Positions 1-7,919 of a DNA stretch of 64,000 bases are shown here, piece by piece (positions within the stretch are counted from its first letter, which is position 1; every line of letters starts with the position of its first letter). The stretch comes from Citreicoccus inhibens (GTDB lineage Bacteria; Myxococcota; Myxococcia; Myxococcales; Myxococcaceae), in NCBI RefSeq assembly GCF_019039035.1, contig NZ_JAHNZT010000012.1:62001-126000 (forward strand). Reading direction: 5' to 3'. The notes under the pieces are model-generated. The model saw only the letters and a program-made list of their open reading frames with translations. It did no database searches and had not been told where the DNA came from. The position numbers and the translations under genes were made by a program.

Positions 1-173
1 GGATCGCGACGCTCACGCACACGCCTTCGCCCATGGGGTTCCTGCGCGAGTTGCTGGGGCGGCCGGAGAACGAGCGCGCCTTCGCGGTGCTCCCCGTGGG
101 GTACCCCGCCGCGGGCGCGCTGGTGCCGGACATTGGCAAGAAGCCGCTGGATGGGGTGCTGGTGCGCAAGTGA
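1..173 (+). CDS. Nitroreductase-family protein, C-terminal end (partial)
   Basis: The window opens inside a gene. The reading frame starting at base 3 runs 56 codons to a TGA at 171-173. It encodes a tail with [13 protein letters not shown], a Leu-Gly-Arg-Pro-x-Asn-Glu stretch and [16 protein letters not shown]. This resembles the C-terminal segment of flavin-dependent nitroreductases, where LPVGYP is typical. The substrate cannot be judged from the tail. The next gene starts 16 bases downstream on the same strand, so the two may be co-transcribed. The family call is from motif memory and is fairly likely. Confidence 0.6.
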   Translation, partial: IATLTHTPSPMGFLRELLGRPENERAFAVLPVGYPAAGALVPDIGKKPLDGVLVRK

Positions 174-189
174 AGGTTGTTTCCGAGAC

Positions 190-954
190 ATGAGCGTGTC
201 GGAAGTCACCGGGGCGGACGAGACCCTCGATTCCATTGGCACGTCGGGGGTGCGCGTGTTGCAGCGGCGCGGTGGCTACCGCTTCACGCTGGACGCGGTG
301 CTGCTGGCGCACTTCGCGGCCACGGAGGGCACGCGCGGCGCGGTGCTGGAGCTGGGCGCGGGCAGCGGCGTGGTGTCCTTCCTGCTCGTGAAGCAGTTCG
401 GGCTGGAGCGCGTGGACGCGCTGGAGCTGCAGCCCGCGGTGCACTCGAGGATGCTGCGCGCCGTGGCGCTCAACGGCTGCGAGGGGCGGGTGAATCCCCT
501 GCTCGGGGACTTGCGAGAGGCGCGGACGTTGTTGCCCTCGGGCGCCTACGGGCACGTGGTGTCCAACCCGCCCTTTCGCAAGGCGGAGGCGGGGGTGCGC
601 AGCCCGGATGACGAGCGCGCCATCTCCAAGTCCGAGCAGGCCTGTGATGCGCCCGCGGTGGTGGCGGCGGCGCGGCACGCGTTGATGCCCGGTGGCGGGG
701 TGAGCCTCGTGTATCCGGCGGCGCGCGTGGCGGAGGTGCTGGAGTTGTTGATGCGGGCGCGGCTGTTTCCTCGGGCGCTGCGCTTCGTGCACTCGCGCGT
801 GGAGGAGCCGGCCACGCGCTTCCTGGTGCACGCGGTGCGGGACAAGGACCGAGGGCTCTTGGTGCGCGCGCCGCTCATCGTCCACGGCGAAGGGCCCGGG
901 GGCTACGCGCCCGAGGTGGCCGCGCTCATGGACGCGCCGTTGGCGGAGCAGTGA
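190..954 (+). CDS. N6-adenine methyltransferase (TrmN6/YfiC-like)
   Basis: A 254-residue class I SAM-dependent methyltransferase. Glycine-rich motif I (LELGAGSGVVSFLL) lies near residues 70-83. The catalytic NPPF motif of N6-adenine and glutamine methyltransferases lies at about residues 127-130 (VVSNPPFRKAEAG). Length and architecture fit the tRNA1(Val) adenine-37 N6-methyltransferase group, which acts on tRNA in the cytoplasm. An RNA or protein N-methylase of another subgroup cannot be excluded. The frame stays open 5' of the chosen ATG, but that extension overlaps the upstream gene and looks unlike the family. The start at 190 leaves the expected N-terminal segment before the IGTSGVRVLQRRGGYRFTLD region. 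Confidence 0.8.
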   Translation: MSVSEVTGADETLDSIGTSGVRVLQRRGGYRFTLDAVLLAHFAATEGTRGAVLELGAGSGVVSFLLVKQFGLERVDALELQPAVHSRMLRAVALNGCEGRVNPLLGDLREARTLLPSGAYGHVVSNPPFRKAEAGVRSPDDERAISKSEQACDAPAVVAAARHALMPGGGVSLVYPAARVAEVLELLMRARLFPRALRFVHSRVEEPATRFLVHAVRDKDRGLLVRAPLIVHGEGPGGYAPEVAALMDAPLAEQ

Positions 955-982
955 GGGCACGGGGCCGGTCCCTCGCGTGCCC
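955..982 (+). terminator. Hairpin directly after the methyltransferase stop
   Basis: A 7-bp perfect stem (GGGCACG at 955-961, CGTGCCC at 976-982) starts right after the TGA. There is no T tract, so a terminator role is only a guess. Confidence 0.35.
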
Positions 983-1066
983 GCTCGCCGACGTGGGGTG
1001 CCGGAGCGGCTGCTCGGGTGCAACGTAGGGAGGCACCTACACCCGGAATCCGCAGGAGGAGACGCC

Positions 1067-1573
1067 ATGAACGAGGCGATGCTGGAGGGGCGACCGTCGC
1101 TGCTGCACGCCGTGGCCATGTTGCCCCCGCGTCTGTCGCTCGGGGCGACGATGATCAAGCACGGGCTGGCGAAGCTGAACAAGGATGGTCAGGCGCAGAG
1201 CGCGGGCTTCTTCGAGCAGCTCGGCATCCGGCCTGCTCGACCGTGGGTGATCGCCACAGGCGTGACGGAGCTGGCCTCCGGCATCAGTGCGGTCCTCGGC
1301 TTCGCCACACGCTTCACCGCCTTGGGAGTGATCGCCACGCAGGCGGTGGCCATCGCGAAGGTGCATCGGAAGAACGGGTTCGACGTGACGAAGGGCGGCT
1401 ACGAGTTCAACCTCGCGCTCATCGCCATCTCGCTCGCGACGCTGTTGCGAGGACCGGGCCCGTTGTCTCTGAGTGGCGCGCTGAGACGAGGAGTACAGCG
1501 TCGGGAGCGGCGGCGCCTGCGCTTGTTCCCTCGGCAGCGTCGAGGCTCGCGGCTGATTGAGGCCCTGGGCTGA
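1067..1573 (+). CDS. DoxX-family membrane protein
   Basis: 168 residues. ATG at 1067 is preceded by a strong AGGAGGA ribosome site. The sequence has the DoxX-family layout of hydrophobic helices: a first segment with MIKHGLAKLNK, GFFEQLGI, then VIATGVTELASGISAVLGFATRFTALGVIATQAVAI and a fourth segment NLALIAISLATLLRGPGPLSL. DoxX proteins are small four-helix inner-membrane proteins, often linked to redox or thiol stress. A specific role cannot be read here. The last 25 residues are unusually Arg rich (QRRERRRLRLFPRQRRGSR), an atypical tail that could be a natural extension or a drifted C-terminus. A stable hairpin follows the stop. Confidence 0.8.
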   Translation: MNEAMLEGRPSLLHAVAMLPPRLSLGATMIKHGLAKLNKDGQAQSAGFFEQLGIRPARPWVIATGVTELASGISAVLGFATRFTALGVIATQAVAIAKVHRKNGFDVTKGGYEFNLALIAISLATLLRGPGPLSLSGALRRGVQRRERRRLRLFPRQRRGSRLIEALG

Positions 1574-1585
1574 GGCTCGGACGTG

Positions 1586-1615
1586 CCCCGTGCCCAAGCA
1601 GGGAGGGGCACGGGG
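1586..1615 (+). terminator. 10-bp perfect hairpin after the DoxX gene
   Basis: CCCCGTGCCC (1586-1595) and GGGCACGGGG (1606-1615) form a 10-bp perfect stem with a 10-nt loop, 12 bases after the DoxX stop. It has no U-run, as is common for candidate terminators in very G+C-rich genomes. Confidence 0.5.
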
Positions 1616-1897
1616 ACCGACCGAGAGGCGTCACAGGAGGCCAAGTGACGGCGGCCCGGTGCCGAGTCGGCATGGGCACAGGGGCCGAGTGAGAGCGCCA
1701 CGAACTCCGAGTCGGCCCGCGGGCACGAGGGTCAAGTCGGCACGGGGGCCCGAGCAAGAGCCATCAGGGGTCGATTGCAAGGGGGCTCGGAGACCGAGTA
1801 GGCGCGGGCTCGGGGACTCAGCCTGTCCGGTCGGGGATGGGCCGAGCCCGTGGGAAGCGCACCCGCTGGCGAGCACTGCCCGTAAGATGCGCGCTCC
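1616..1897. other. Gene-free interval with degenerate short repeats
   Basis: No gene is supported here. The stretch carries drifting copies of a (C)GAGTCGGCA / AAGTCGGCACG element, for example near 1665, 1708 and 1734, and GGGGCC-GAGTGAGAG / GGGCCCGAGCAAGAG pairs. This looks like decayed short tandem repeats. Confidence 0.4.
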
Positions 1898-4054
1898 ATG
1901 GCTTCGTCCGCGCTTCTGCTGTTGCTCCTCGCTGCTCGCGAGCCCGTTTCCCCCAACAAGTTCTCCACAGCGAATCGCCCTGCCGCGGCCCTCGTGGCCG
2001 ACGTGGGCGCCGCGTCGGTGAGGTCCGCCTCGGACGATGTCCGCTTCGAGGCTGACAAGGCGGGGGCCGCCTCGGTCATCGCAGTGGCGGAGGCGGTCAG
2101 CGGACGAACCGTGTCGGCACGGCGGAGCACGAAGTCCAAGCAGCGCGCAGCGACCTCCACTGCTCGCTCGAAAGTGTCCGCACATGGGGGCACGGCGGGT
2201 GAGGCCCGTGCGGCCAAGACGTCCACGCAGGATTCCAAGTCGCATCCCGCCGAGCCCGGAGGCGCGGGCGTGGTGACAGTGTCCACCGCCACGACCGAGT
2301 CGACGCCCACCCCTGACGCAAACGGAGCAACATCCGCGCCGAGCGCGTCGCCTTCGGCGACGTCCCCAACTGCCGCTCAAAACGGAGCGACGGATCCGAC
2401 GACCGCATCGAACGGAGTGACGGCTGTGTCCGCTGCCGCAGCTCCGAGCGCCACGTCCTCGACCGCAGCGAACGGGATGTCTGCCGCAGCTCCGAGCACC
2501 ACATCCTCGACCGCAGCGAACGAGATGCCTGCCGCGTCTCCCATCGCGTCCCCGAGCGCCACGCCTTCGACCATTGCCCCAACCACCGCCCAGAACGGGA
2601 TGCCCGCTGCGCTGTCCAGCGCAGCGGCCGAGTCCCCTGTCGCGGATCCGAATGTGCTGACCGCGGAGGACGTGGGCCGCATCGCGGCCGAAGCGGGCAT
2701 CGCAGCCCTGCGCGCCGCCGCGGTGGCCCTACAAGTCCCCGAGAGCGAAGTGCAGGCGCGTTACGCGCGCGGCCTGACCGCCCTCCAGGCGAAGGACACG
2801 CGCACCGCCATCGGCGAGCTGTCCTCCTGCGTGGCGGCTTCTCCCTCGCGCGCGGACTGCCGCTGGGAGCTGGGCTGGGCCTACTCGCTGGAGAACCGCT
2901 GGGCGGAGGCGCTCGAACAGTGGACGCATGTCCAGCGCTTGAACCCGCAGCAGCCGGAACTGGAAACAGCGCTCACCCAGGCTCGGGGGCAGGCCGCGCT
3001 CCAGGCCCGCCTGGCCCATTTTGCCGATGGGACGCCGCGCCCCCCTCCCCCGCTGGGCGCCAAGGTGCGCATCCGTGCCACCGGGGACGTGATGCTCGGC
3101 ACCACCGTGCCGGAGGGCAAACTCCCCCCCGAGGGCGGCGGCAGCGTCATCGCCAACGTGCGCTCGCTGCTGGAGGACGCGGACCTCACCTTCGTGAACC
3201 TGGAGGGACCGCTGTGCGACAACGGCATCACCACCAAGTGTCGCTCGCCCAAGCACTGCTACGCGTTCCGTTCGCCCACGTCCTTCGCTCAGTTCCTCCA
3301 AGAGGCTGGCGTGGACGTGGCCGGCACGGCGAACAACCACTCGGGTGACTTCGGCGAGGTGTGCCGTCGCGAGACCGAGGCCTCGCTCGACGCCCACGGC
3401 ATCGCGTGGAGCGGGCCGCCGGGAACGGTGGCCACGATGGACCGCAATGGCCTGCGCATCGGGTTGGTGGCCTTCCACACGTCGGCCTCGTGCAACCACC
3501 TCAACGACCTGCCCACCGCCACGGCGCTGGTGCGCTCCGTGGCCGCGACGCACGACATCGTCGTCGTGTCGTTCCACGGAGGCGCAGAGGGCGGCAAGGC
3601 CCTCCACGTCCCCGCTGGCCGAGAGCTGTTCTTCGGCGAGGACCGAGGCGACCTGCGCGCCTTCACCCACGCGGTGGTGGACGCCGGCGCGCACCTTGTC
3701 ATCGGCCACGGGCCCCATGTCGCGCGCGCGATGGAGTTCTACCAGGGCCGACTCATCGCCTACTCGATGGGGAACTTCGCCACCTACGGCCGCTTCAACC
3801 TGAAGGGCCCCCAGGGCCTGGGCATGGTGCTGGAGGTGGAACTGGACCGCGAGGGCCACTTCACCACCGGCCGCATCCTCCCCACGAAGCAGGTGGGTGA
3901 GGGCATCACCCTGCCGGACCCCGCCGGAGGCGTCATCAAGCAGGTGCGCCAGCTCACCCGCGACGACTTCCCAGAAACGGGCGCCCAGGTGGCCGAGGAC
4001 GGCACGCTGTCTCCCCGCGCCACGTCGCTCCCCGCCGTGGGCAGCATGCCGTAA
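1898..4054 (+). CDS. CapA-like metallophosphatase-fold protein with TPR segment and Ala/Ser/Thr-rich N-region
   Basis: 718 residues. A hydrophobic N-terminus (SSALLLLLLAA) may be a signal peptide. Residues about 25-265 are low-complexity Ala/Ser/Thr/Pro, with repeated ATSSTAANGM-like phrases. A TPR-like pair follows (GLTALQAKDTRTAIGELSSCV, then ELGWAYSLENRWAEALEQW). The last ~330 residues match the CapA/PGA_cap domain of the calcineurin-like superfamily: RATGDVMLG carries a metal-binding Asp, TANNHSGDFG the Asn-His pair, VVSFHGG and VIGHGPHV later His ligands, and AYSMGNF is a family signature. CapA-type proteins act at the cell surface in poly-gamma-glutamate handling in some bacteria. No pgs genes are present here, so the substrate is unknown. 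The low-complexity region probably spans the periplasm or wall. Confidence 0.75.
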   Translation: MASSALLLLLLAAREPVSPNKFSTANRPAAALVADVGAASVRSASDDVRFEADKAGAASVIAVAEAVSGRTVSARRSTKSKQRAATSTARSKVSAHGGTAGEARAAKTSTQDSKSHPAEPGGAGVVTVSTATTESTPTPDANGATSAPSASPSATSPTAAQNGATDPTTASNGVTAVSAAAAPSATSSTAANGMSAAAPSTTSSTAANEMPAASPIASPSATPSTIAPTTAQNGMPAALSSAAAESPVADPNVLTAEDVGRIAAEAGIAALRAAAVALQVPESEVQARYARGLTALQAKDTRTAIGELSSCVAASPSRADCRWELGWAYSLENRWAEALEQWTHVQRLNPQQPELETALTQARGQAALQARLAHFADGTPRPPPPLGAKVRIRATGDVMLGTTVPEGKLPPEGGGSVIANVRSLLEDADLTFVNLEGPLCDNGITTKCRSPKHCYAFRSPTSFAQFLQEAGVDVAGTANNHSGDFGEVCRRETEASLDAHGIAWSGPPGTVATMDRNGLRIGLVAFHTSASCNHLNDLPTATALVRSVAATHDIVVVSFHGGAEGGKALHVPAGRELFFGEDRGDLRAFTHAVVDAGAHLVIGHGPHVARAMEFYQGRLIAYSMGNFATYGRFNLKGPQGLGMVLEVELDREGHFTTGRILPTKQVGEGITLPDPAGGVIKQVRQLTRDDFPETGAQVAEDGTLSPRATSLPAVGSMP

Positions 4055-4070
4055 CACACACGCGACTTTC

Positions 4071-4106
4071 CGACAGTCTCACCCCCCCCGCGCGCGGAGG
4101 CTGTCG
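4071..4106 (+). terminator. Hairpin after the CapA-like gene
   Basis: Arms at 4071-4080 and 4097-4106 pair over 10 positions including one G-U pair, with a 16-nt C-rich loop, 17 bases after the stop. No T tract is present. Confidence 0.4.
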
Positions 4107-4299
4107 TGTCAGTCACACCCCGGAACGCACGGCCTGTGTGTGTCCAGAACGCGTGGGCTCGCGCGTTCTTGCTGGCGAATTCCGCGTGACTGAAAACACG
4201 CGTGAATCCCAGACAAACCACGTCCTCTTTGCTGCCCAAATCATACAAGAAAATGGGACCGAGCGCGCGTCTGGGTCATGCGCTAGAAAGACAGACGCC

Positions 4300-5580
4300 G
4301 TGCCTGCGCTCCGACTTCCTCGACTCGCTTCGCTCCGTCCCTTCGACCATCCGGGATTCTTCGCGGTGTGGTTGGGCGCCTTGGTCTCCAATGTCGGCAC
4401 CTGGATGGAGACGGTGGCGATGGGCGTCTACGTCACCCAGACCACGGGCAAGGCGGGATGGACCGGCGCCATCGTCGCGCTGTCCTTCCTCCCCGCGGTG
4501 GTACTGGCCCCGCTGGGTGGTGCGCTGGCGGATCGCTTCGATCGCCGCGCCTATGCCGCGGTGGGCGCCGTGCTCCAGGCGCTGCTGGCGGGGGTGCTCA
4601 CGCTGCTCGCGTTCCGCAATCAGCTCAGCCTCGGGGCCATTGGCGTCATCTCGTTCCTCAACGGCAGCGTCAGCACGTTGACCAACCCCGCGTTCTCCGC
4701 GCTGCTCGCGGAGCTGGTGCCACCGCACGAGCTGCACCTGGCCACCAGCCTCAACTCCGCCCAGTTCAACCTGGGCCGCATCATGGGCCCCACGCTGGCC
4801 GCGCTGGTGCTGGCCTCGGGCGGGCCGCCGTGGGCGCTGCTCGCCAACACGCTCTCCTTCTTCGCGGTCATCGTCGCGCTGTCCCGCGTGACGCCGCCGC
4901 CGCGCGAGACGAAGGCCGCGCGCGAGGAGCTGTGGGCCGGCATCGTGCGAGGCATCTCCGTGGCTCGCGAGGACGCGGACATCTCGTTGGTGCTCCTGGG
5001 CACGGCGCTCGTCGCGGCGCTGGTGGCGCCGTTCATCGGCTTGGTGCCGGTGTTCGCCATCCGCGAGCTGGGCCAGGGCGCGGCGGCCACGTCGCTGTTG
5101 GTGAGCTGTCAGGGCGCGGGCGCGGTGGCGGCGGCCCTCGTGGTGGGCACGCTGTCGGATGTCATGGGACAGCGCCGCCTGCGAGGCTTCGCGGCGCTCT
5201 CCATCGGCGTGATTGGGATGATCTACTGGCTGACGCCGTCCCTGCCCCTGGCCGCGTGCTGCATCTTCCTGCTCGGCGCCAACTACCTGACGTTGATGAG
5301 CGGGCTGAGCGCCTCGTGCCAGAACCGCGTGCCGCGTGACCTCCAGGCGCGCATGAACAGCCTCTACAGCATGGTGCTCGGCGTGGGGTACTCGCTGGGC
5401 GTGTGGCTGCAAGGCGAGCTGGCCGACCTGCTGGGTCTGCGACTCGTCACGGTGGCCTGCGCCTTCTTGTTCTTCGCGTTGGTGCTCACCGCGCGCATGC
5501 TCCGGCCGCACAGCTTCGAGAACGAAGCGAACCCCTCGCCCGCCGTGGCGGTGCAGCCCTTCTCCGACGGCTCGCACTGA
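4300..5580 (+). CDS. MFS transporter (EntS / MFS_3-like)
   Basis: A 426-residue major facilitator with about 12 hydrophobic segments. Between helices 2 and 3 lies GGALADRFDRRAYAAVGA, the MFS motif-A loop (G-x3-D-R-x-x-R-R). The N-terminal phrase FFAVWLGALVSNVGTWMETVAMGVYVT and HLATSLNSAQFNLGRIMGPTLAAL are characteristic of the MFS_3 group that includes the enterobactin exporter EntS. It is a likely inner-membrane drug or siderophore exporter, but no siderophore genes are nearby to fix the substrate. The frame is open back to 4138. GTG at 4300 was chosen because the upstream residues are not transporter-like and family homology would begin at LRPFDHPGFFAVW. The exact start is uncertain. Confidence 0.8.
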   Translation: MPALRLPRLASLRPFDHPGFFAVWLGALVSNVGTWMETVAMGVYVTQTTGKAGWTGAIVALSFLPAVVLAPLGGALADRFDRRAYAAVGAVLQALLAGVLTLLAFRNQLSLGAIGVISFLNGSVSTLTNPAFSALLAELVPPHELHLATSLNSAQFNLGRIMGPTLAALVLASGGPPWALLANTLSFFAVIVALSRVTPPPRETKAAREELWAGIVRGISVAREDADISLVLLGTALVAALVAPFIGLVPVFAIRELGQGAAATSLLVSCQGAGAVAAALVVGTLSDVMGQRRLRGFAALSIGVIGMIYWLTPSLPLAACCIFLLGANYLTLMSGLSASCQNRVPRDLQARMNSLYSMVLGVGYSLGVWLQGELADLLGLRLVTVACAFLFFALVLTARMLRPHSFENEANPSPAVAVQPFSDGSH

Positions 5581-5641
5581 CGTCGCGCGAGGCGGCGCTC
5601 CACCCGACTCCGCCGTCCCTCGGCCGCGCGCGCATCACGCA

Positions 5642-5668
5642 TGTCGATTTCCGCCCGCGTGGTTCGAC
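5642..5668 (+). promoter_or_regulatory. Candidate ECF42-type promoter of the DGPF gene (TGTCGA-N17-CGAC)
   Basis: TGTCGA at 5642-5647 and CGAC at 5665-5668 are separated by exactly 17 bases, 65 bases before the DGPF start. The same spacing and near-identical boxes occur at 29974-30000, ahead of the DGPF-sigma pair. As I recall, TGTCGA with a CGA(C/T)-type -10 is the reported pattern for ECF42 sigma factors, one of which is encoded in this window. Confidence 0.5.
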
Positions 5669-5732
5669 GTCGGGAAGAAGGCTCGCTGGGCCCGATGAAC
5701 GGAGCCGTGAGCCGTCACGAGGTGGAACGAAC

Positions 5733-6160
5733 ATGCGCGTCATGGTGCTCATCAAGGCGGACCTGCACACGGAGGCAGGTCAGCTCCCGAGCCAGGAGCT
5801 GCTGACCCAGATGGGGCAGTTCAACGAGGAGTTGGTGAAGGCCGGGTCATGCTCTCTGGCGAGGGCCTTCACCCCAGCGCGAAGGGCCGACGGGTGCGGT
5901 TCTCGGGAGCCCAGCGCACCGTCGTGGACGGGCCCTTCACGGGAGCCAGGGAGCTCATCGCGGGCTTTTGGATCTGGCGGGTGGGCTCGATGGACGAGGC
6001 GGTCGAGTGGGTGAAGCGCATGCCCCACCCGATGCAGGACGACGCCGAGGTCGAGCTGCGCCAGGTGTTCGACCCGGAGGACTTTGGCCCCCAGCTCACG
6101 CCCGAGCTGAAAGCCAATGCCGAAAAGCTCCAGGTCATCATCGATTCGTGGCGCGGATGA
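5733..6160 (+). pseudogene. DGPF/YCII-domain protein, interrupted by a one-base frameshift
   Basis: Two frames together give one complete YCII/DGPF protein of about 142 residues. From ATG 5733 the first frame reads MRVMVLIKADLHTEAGQLP through FNEELVKAG. Homology continues in the +2-shifted frame from 5849 as MLSGEGLHPSAKGRRV, then VVDGPFTGARELIAGFWIW (the DGPF signature) to 6160. The break is at a GGG run (5844-5846). Restoring one G would give the expected Ala-Gly-Val-Met-Leu. Either the gene is newly broken or one G was lost in sequencing. Codon use on both sides looks normal, which favours a recent event or an error. DGPF proteins are linked to ECF42 sigma factors, and a candidate ECF42 promoter lies upstream. 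Confidence 0.75.
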
Positions 6161-6234
6161 GGGCCGCGCCAGACTTGTGGACAACTTGGGGACGGGGCCC
6201 ACGCGATGCGTGAAGGCCATCCCCGGAGCGGGGC

Positions 6235-6630
6235 TCAGGCTGGGCCGCGGTAGACGGCCTCGACGTTGTTGCCGTCGGGGTCGATGACGAACGCGCCGAA
6301 GTAGTCCGGGTGGTAGTGCGGCCGCGGACCGGCCGCGCCGTTGTCCTTGCCTCCGGCCTGGAGGCCCGCGCGATGGAACGCCTCCACCGCGGCGCGATCC
6401 TGCGCCACGAACGCCGTGTGGCGGGGCGTGACGGCGGTCTTCGTCTCCATGATCCACAGGACGGGCTTGCCCGGAGGCCCGAACGCGCACATGCGTCGCG
6501 TGGGAAAGTCCGGGTCCCACGTGGAGGTCATCTCCAGCACCAGCCCATGGCCCAGCGCCGCGAGCGTCGCGGTGTAGAAGGCCTTCGTAGCGGCATAGTC
6601 CGTCGCATAGAAGCTCAGGTGGTCGATCAT
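6235..6630 (-). CDS. VOC-family (glyoxalase/bleomycin-resistance fold) protein
   Basis: 131 residues in the single-domain VOC layout. It opens with MIDHLSFYATDYAATKAFY, with a metal-ligand-type His at residue 4. RHTAFVAQDRAAVEAFHRAGLQAGG lies in the second betaalphabetabetabeta unit, and the domain ends YHPDYFGAFVIDPDGNNVEAVYRG, with the Tyr-Tyr/Asp-Pro-Asp-Gly-Asn signature and a Glu ligand near the end. VOC proteins bind a divalent metal and act as lyases, isomerases or resistance proteins. The substrate cannot be inferred. The gene stands alone, opposite to its neighbours. The ATG is a clean fit to the usual start of this family. Confidence 0.8.
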   Translation of the reverse strand: MIDHLSFYATDYAATKAFYTATLAALGHGLVLEMTSTWDPDFPTRRMCAFGPPGKPVLWIMETKTAVTPRHTAFVAQDRAAVEAFHRAGLQAGGKDNGAAGPRPHYHPDYFGAFVIDPDGNNVEAVYRGPA

Positions 6631-6730
6631 GCGGCCCGTCGTAGCAGAGCGTGGCGCCGTGTGCGCGCCTTGCTCGCCGCGTGGTCAGGGGCGTGACACG
6701 CTCGTGGCCCGTCACGACGGGGGGAACCAC

Positions 6731-7436
6731 ATGAAGCTGTTGCTCGGCCCGGTGCTGTACGCCAGGGAGCGCGCGCACTCGGACACCTGGGGCTTCTGCG
6801 TCCAGCTCTTCCTGGACACGGTGGATGTCGCCCAGCCCCCTCCCCTGCGGCTGTGCATCGCGGGCTCAGCGGGCGCGGAGCTGTTCTCCACCCTGGACCG
6901 CGACCTGGACGTGGTGATGCTGGACCTGCGGGAGTCGCTGGGGCACCGAGGCGAGCGCTCTCGGCTCATCATGGACCTGTTCACCTTGGCCAAGGAGTCT
7001 TGCTGCGCGGTGACGGTGGTGTCGGGTGACGTGCACGTGGGCGCGCGGGCCCTCCTTCGCTCGGTGAACCCGGACCCCCTGCGCGAACGAGCGAGGCGAG
7101 GCCATCATCGACCAGGTGACGTCCTCGGCCATCGTCCACCCGCCGCCGAGCGCGCTGGAGTTCACCGGCATGCTCGCGATAGGGCGCGACGGCGCGGAGG
7201 ACCTGCCCGGCTTTCTGCGCACGGAGATGCTGCCGGCGGACGCGGGCACGTCCCTTCGCGAGCGCAACGGGTTGTCGCTGCGCGTGGAGGCGTCGCGGTT
7301 GGATTCGCCTCGGCCCAAGCTGTGGATCCGCTGGGAGGCGGAGCACAGCAGCCTCACCACGCAGGTGGTGGTGGAGCCCCCTTCCCCGCCCCGAGCGAGG
7401 GAAGACGCTCCCGTCCGCTTGTCCGTGGGGGCCTGA
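6731..7436 (+). pseudogene. Remnant of a PhoD-like phosphatase gene (frameshifted, probably internally deleted)
   Basis: The first frame from ATG 6731 reads MKLLLGPVLYARERAHSDTW and later LDVVMLDLRESLGHRGE, then VVSGDVHVGARALLRS. The GDVHVGAR phrase resembles a metal-site segment of PhoD-like phosphatases. After about 7085 homology jumps to the next frame: EAIIDQVTSSAIVHPPPSALEF through KLWIRWEAEHS to the TGA ending at 7436. Even when joined, only ~235 residues remain, much shorter than intact proteins of this kind as I remember them (400 or more). The catalytic centre between the N-terminal strand and DRDLDVV appears to be missing. I therefore read it as a decaying gene with one deletion and one frameshift. 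The family name is tentative. Confidence 0.5.
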
Positions 7437-7576
7437 CGCTCCGTCTTCGGCTTGGGTGCCGCTCGGGCGGGCGCCTCACTCCATGGTGGGAGCTTGGTGC
7501 CGGGGGACCTCGCTGCCGACATTCCTCATGAACCGGCGCGCGTCCTCTCGCCGCGCCTTCGGACGAGGAGCGACCC

Positions 7577-7873
7577 ATGAGCACGGGCAGCAGGAAGAGC
7601 GAACCCTCGAAGGGCGGCCGGGGAGGCCACCCGCGAGCGCACTTCGCCAAGGACCGCGTGGAGGGAGGGCTGGAAGCGGACGACACCAAGCCGCTCTTCG
7701 CGGACGACTCCATCCGCTCGACGCGCGAGGAGAAGTTCGCCCTCGACAGCGACGCGCCGGTGGGCGGCGACGTTCCCGACATCCGCAGCCCCATCGACGA
7801 AGCGGACGAACTGGAGCGCGAGCGCCGAGGCCGCGAGCGCGTCGAGAGTCAGCAGGTGGAAGAAGAAGACTGA
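7577..7873 (+). CDS. Small acidic, probably disordered protein
   Basis: 98 residues with no recognised domain. The first third is basic and Gly rich (KGGRGGHPRAHFAKDRVEG). The rest is dominated by Asp, Glu and Arg and ends in an acidic tail (ESQQVEEED). There is no signal peptide or membrane segment, so it is probably cytoplasmic and unstructured. The ATG lies 5 bases after a GAGGAGCG ribosome site. Its stop is 47 bases from the convergent M16 gene. It is called as a gene because of the ribosome site, normal coding bias and uninterrupted frame. Function unknown. Confidence 0.55.
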   Translation: MSTGSRKSEPSKGGRGGHPRAHFAKDRVEGGLEADDTKPLFADDSIRSTREEKFALDSDAPVGGDVPDIRSPIDEADELERERRGRERVESQQVEEED

Positions 7874-7919
7874 AGCACCGAGGCCCGCGCGGCGAACGAG
7901 CGGGCCCCGGCGTTTCGCG

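Noticed and set aside
6176..6184. DnaA-box variant TGTGGACAA
   Set aside because: A single isolated variant between a pseudogene and a VOC gene; no cluster, so likely chance.
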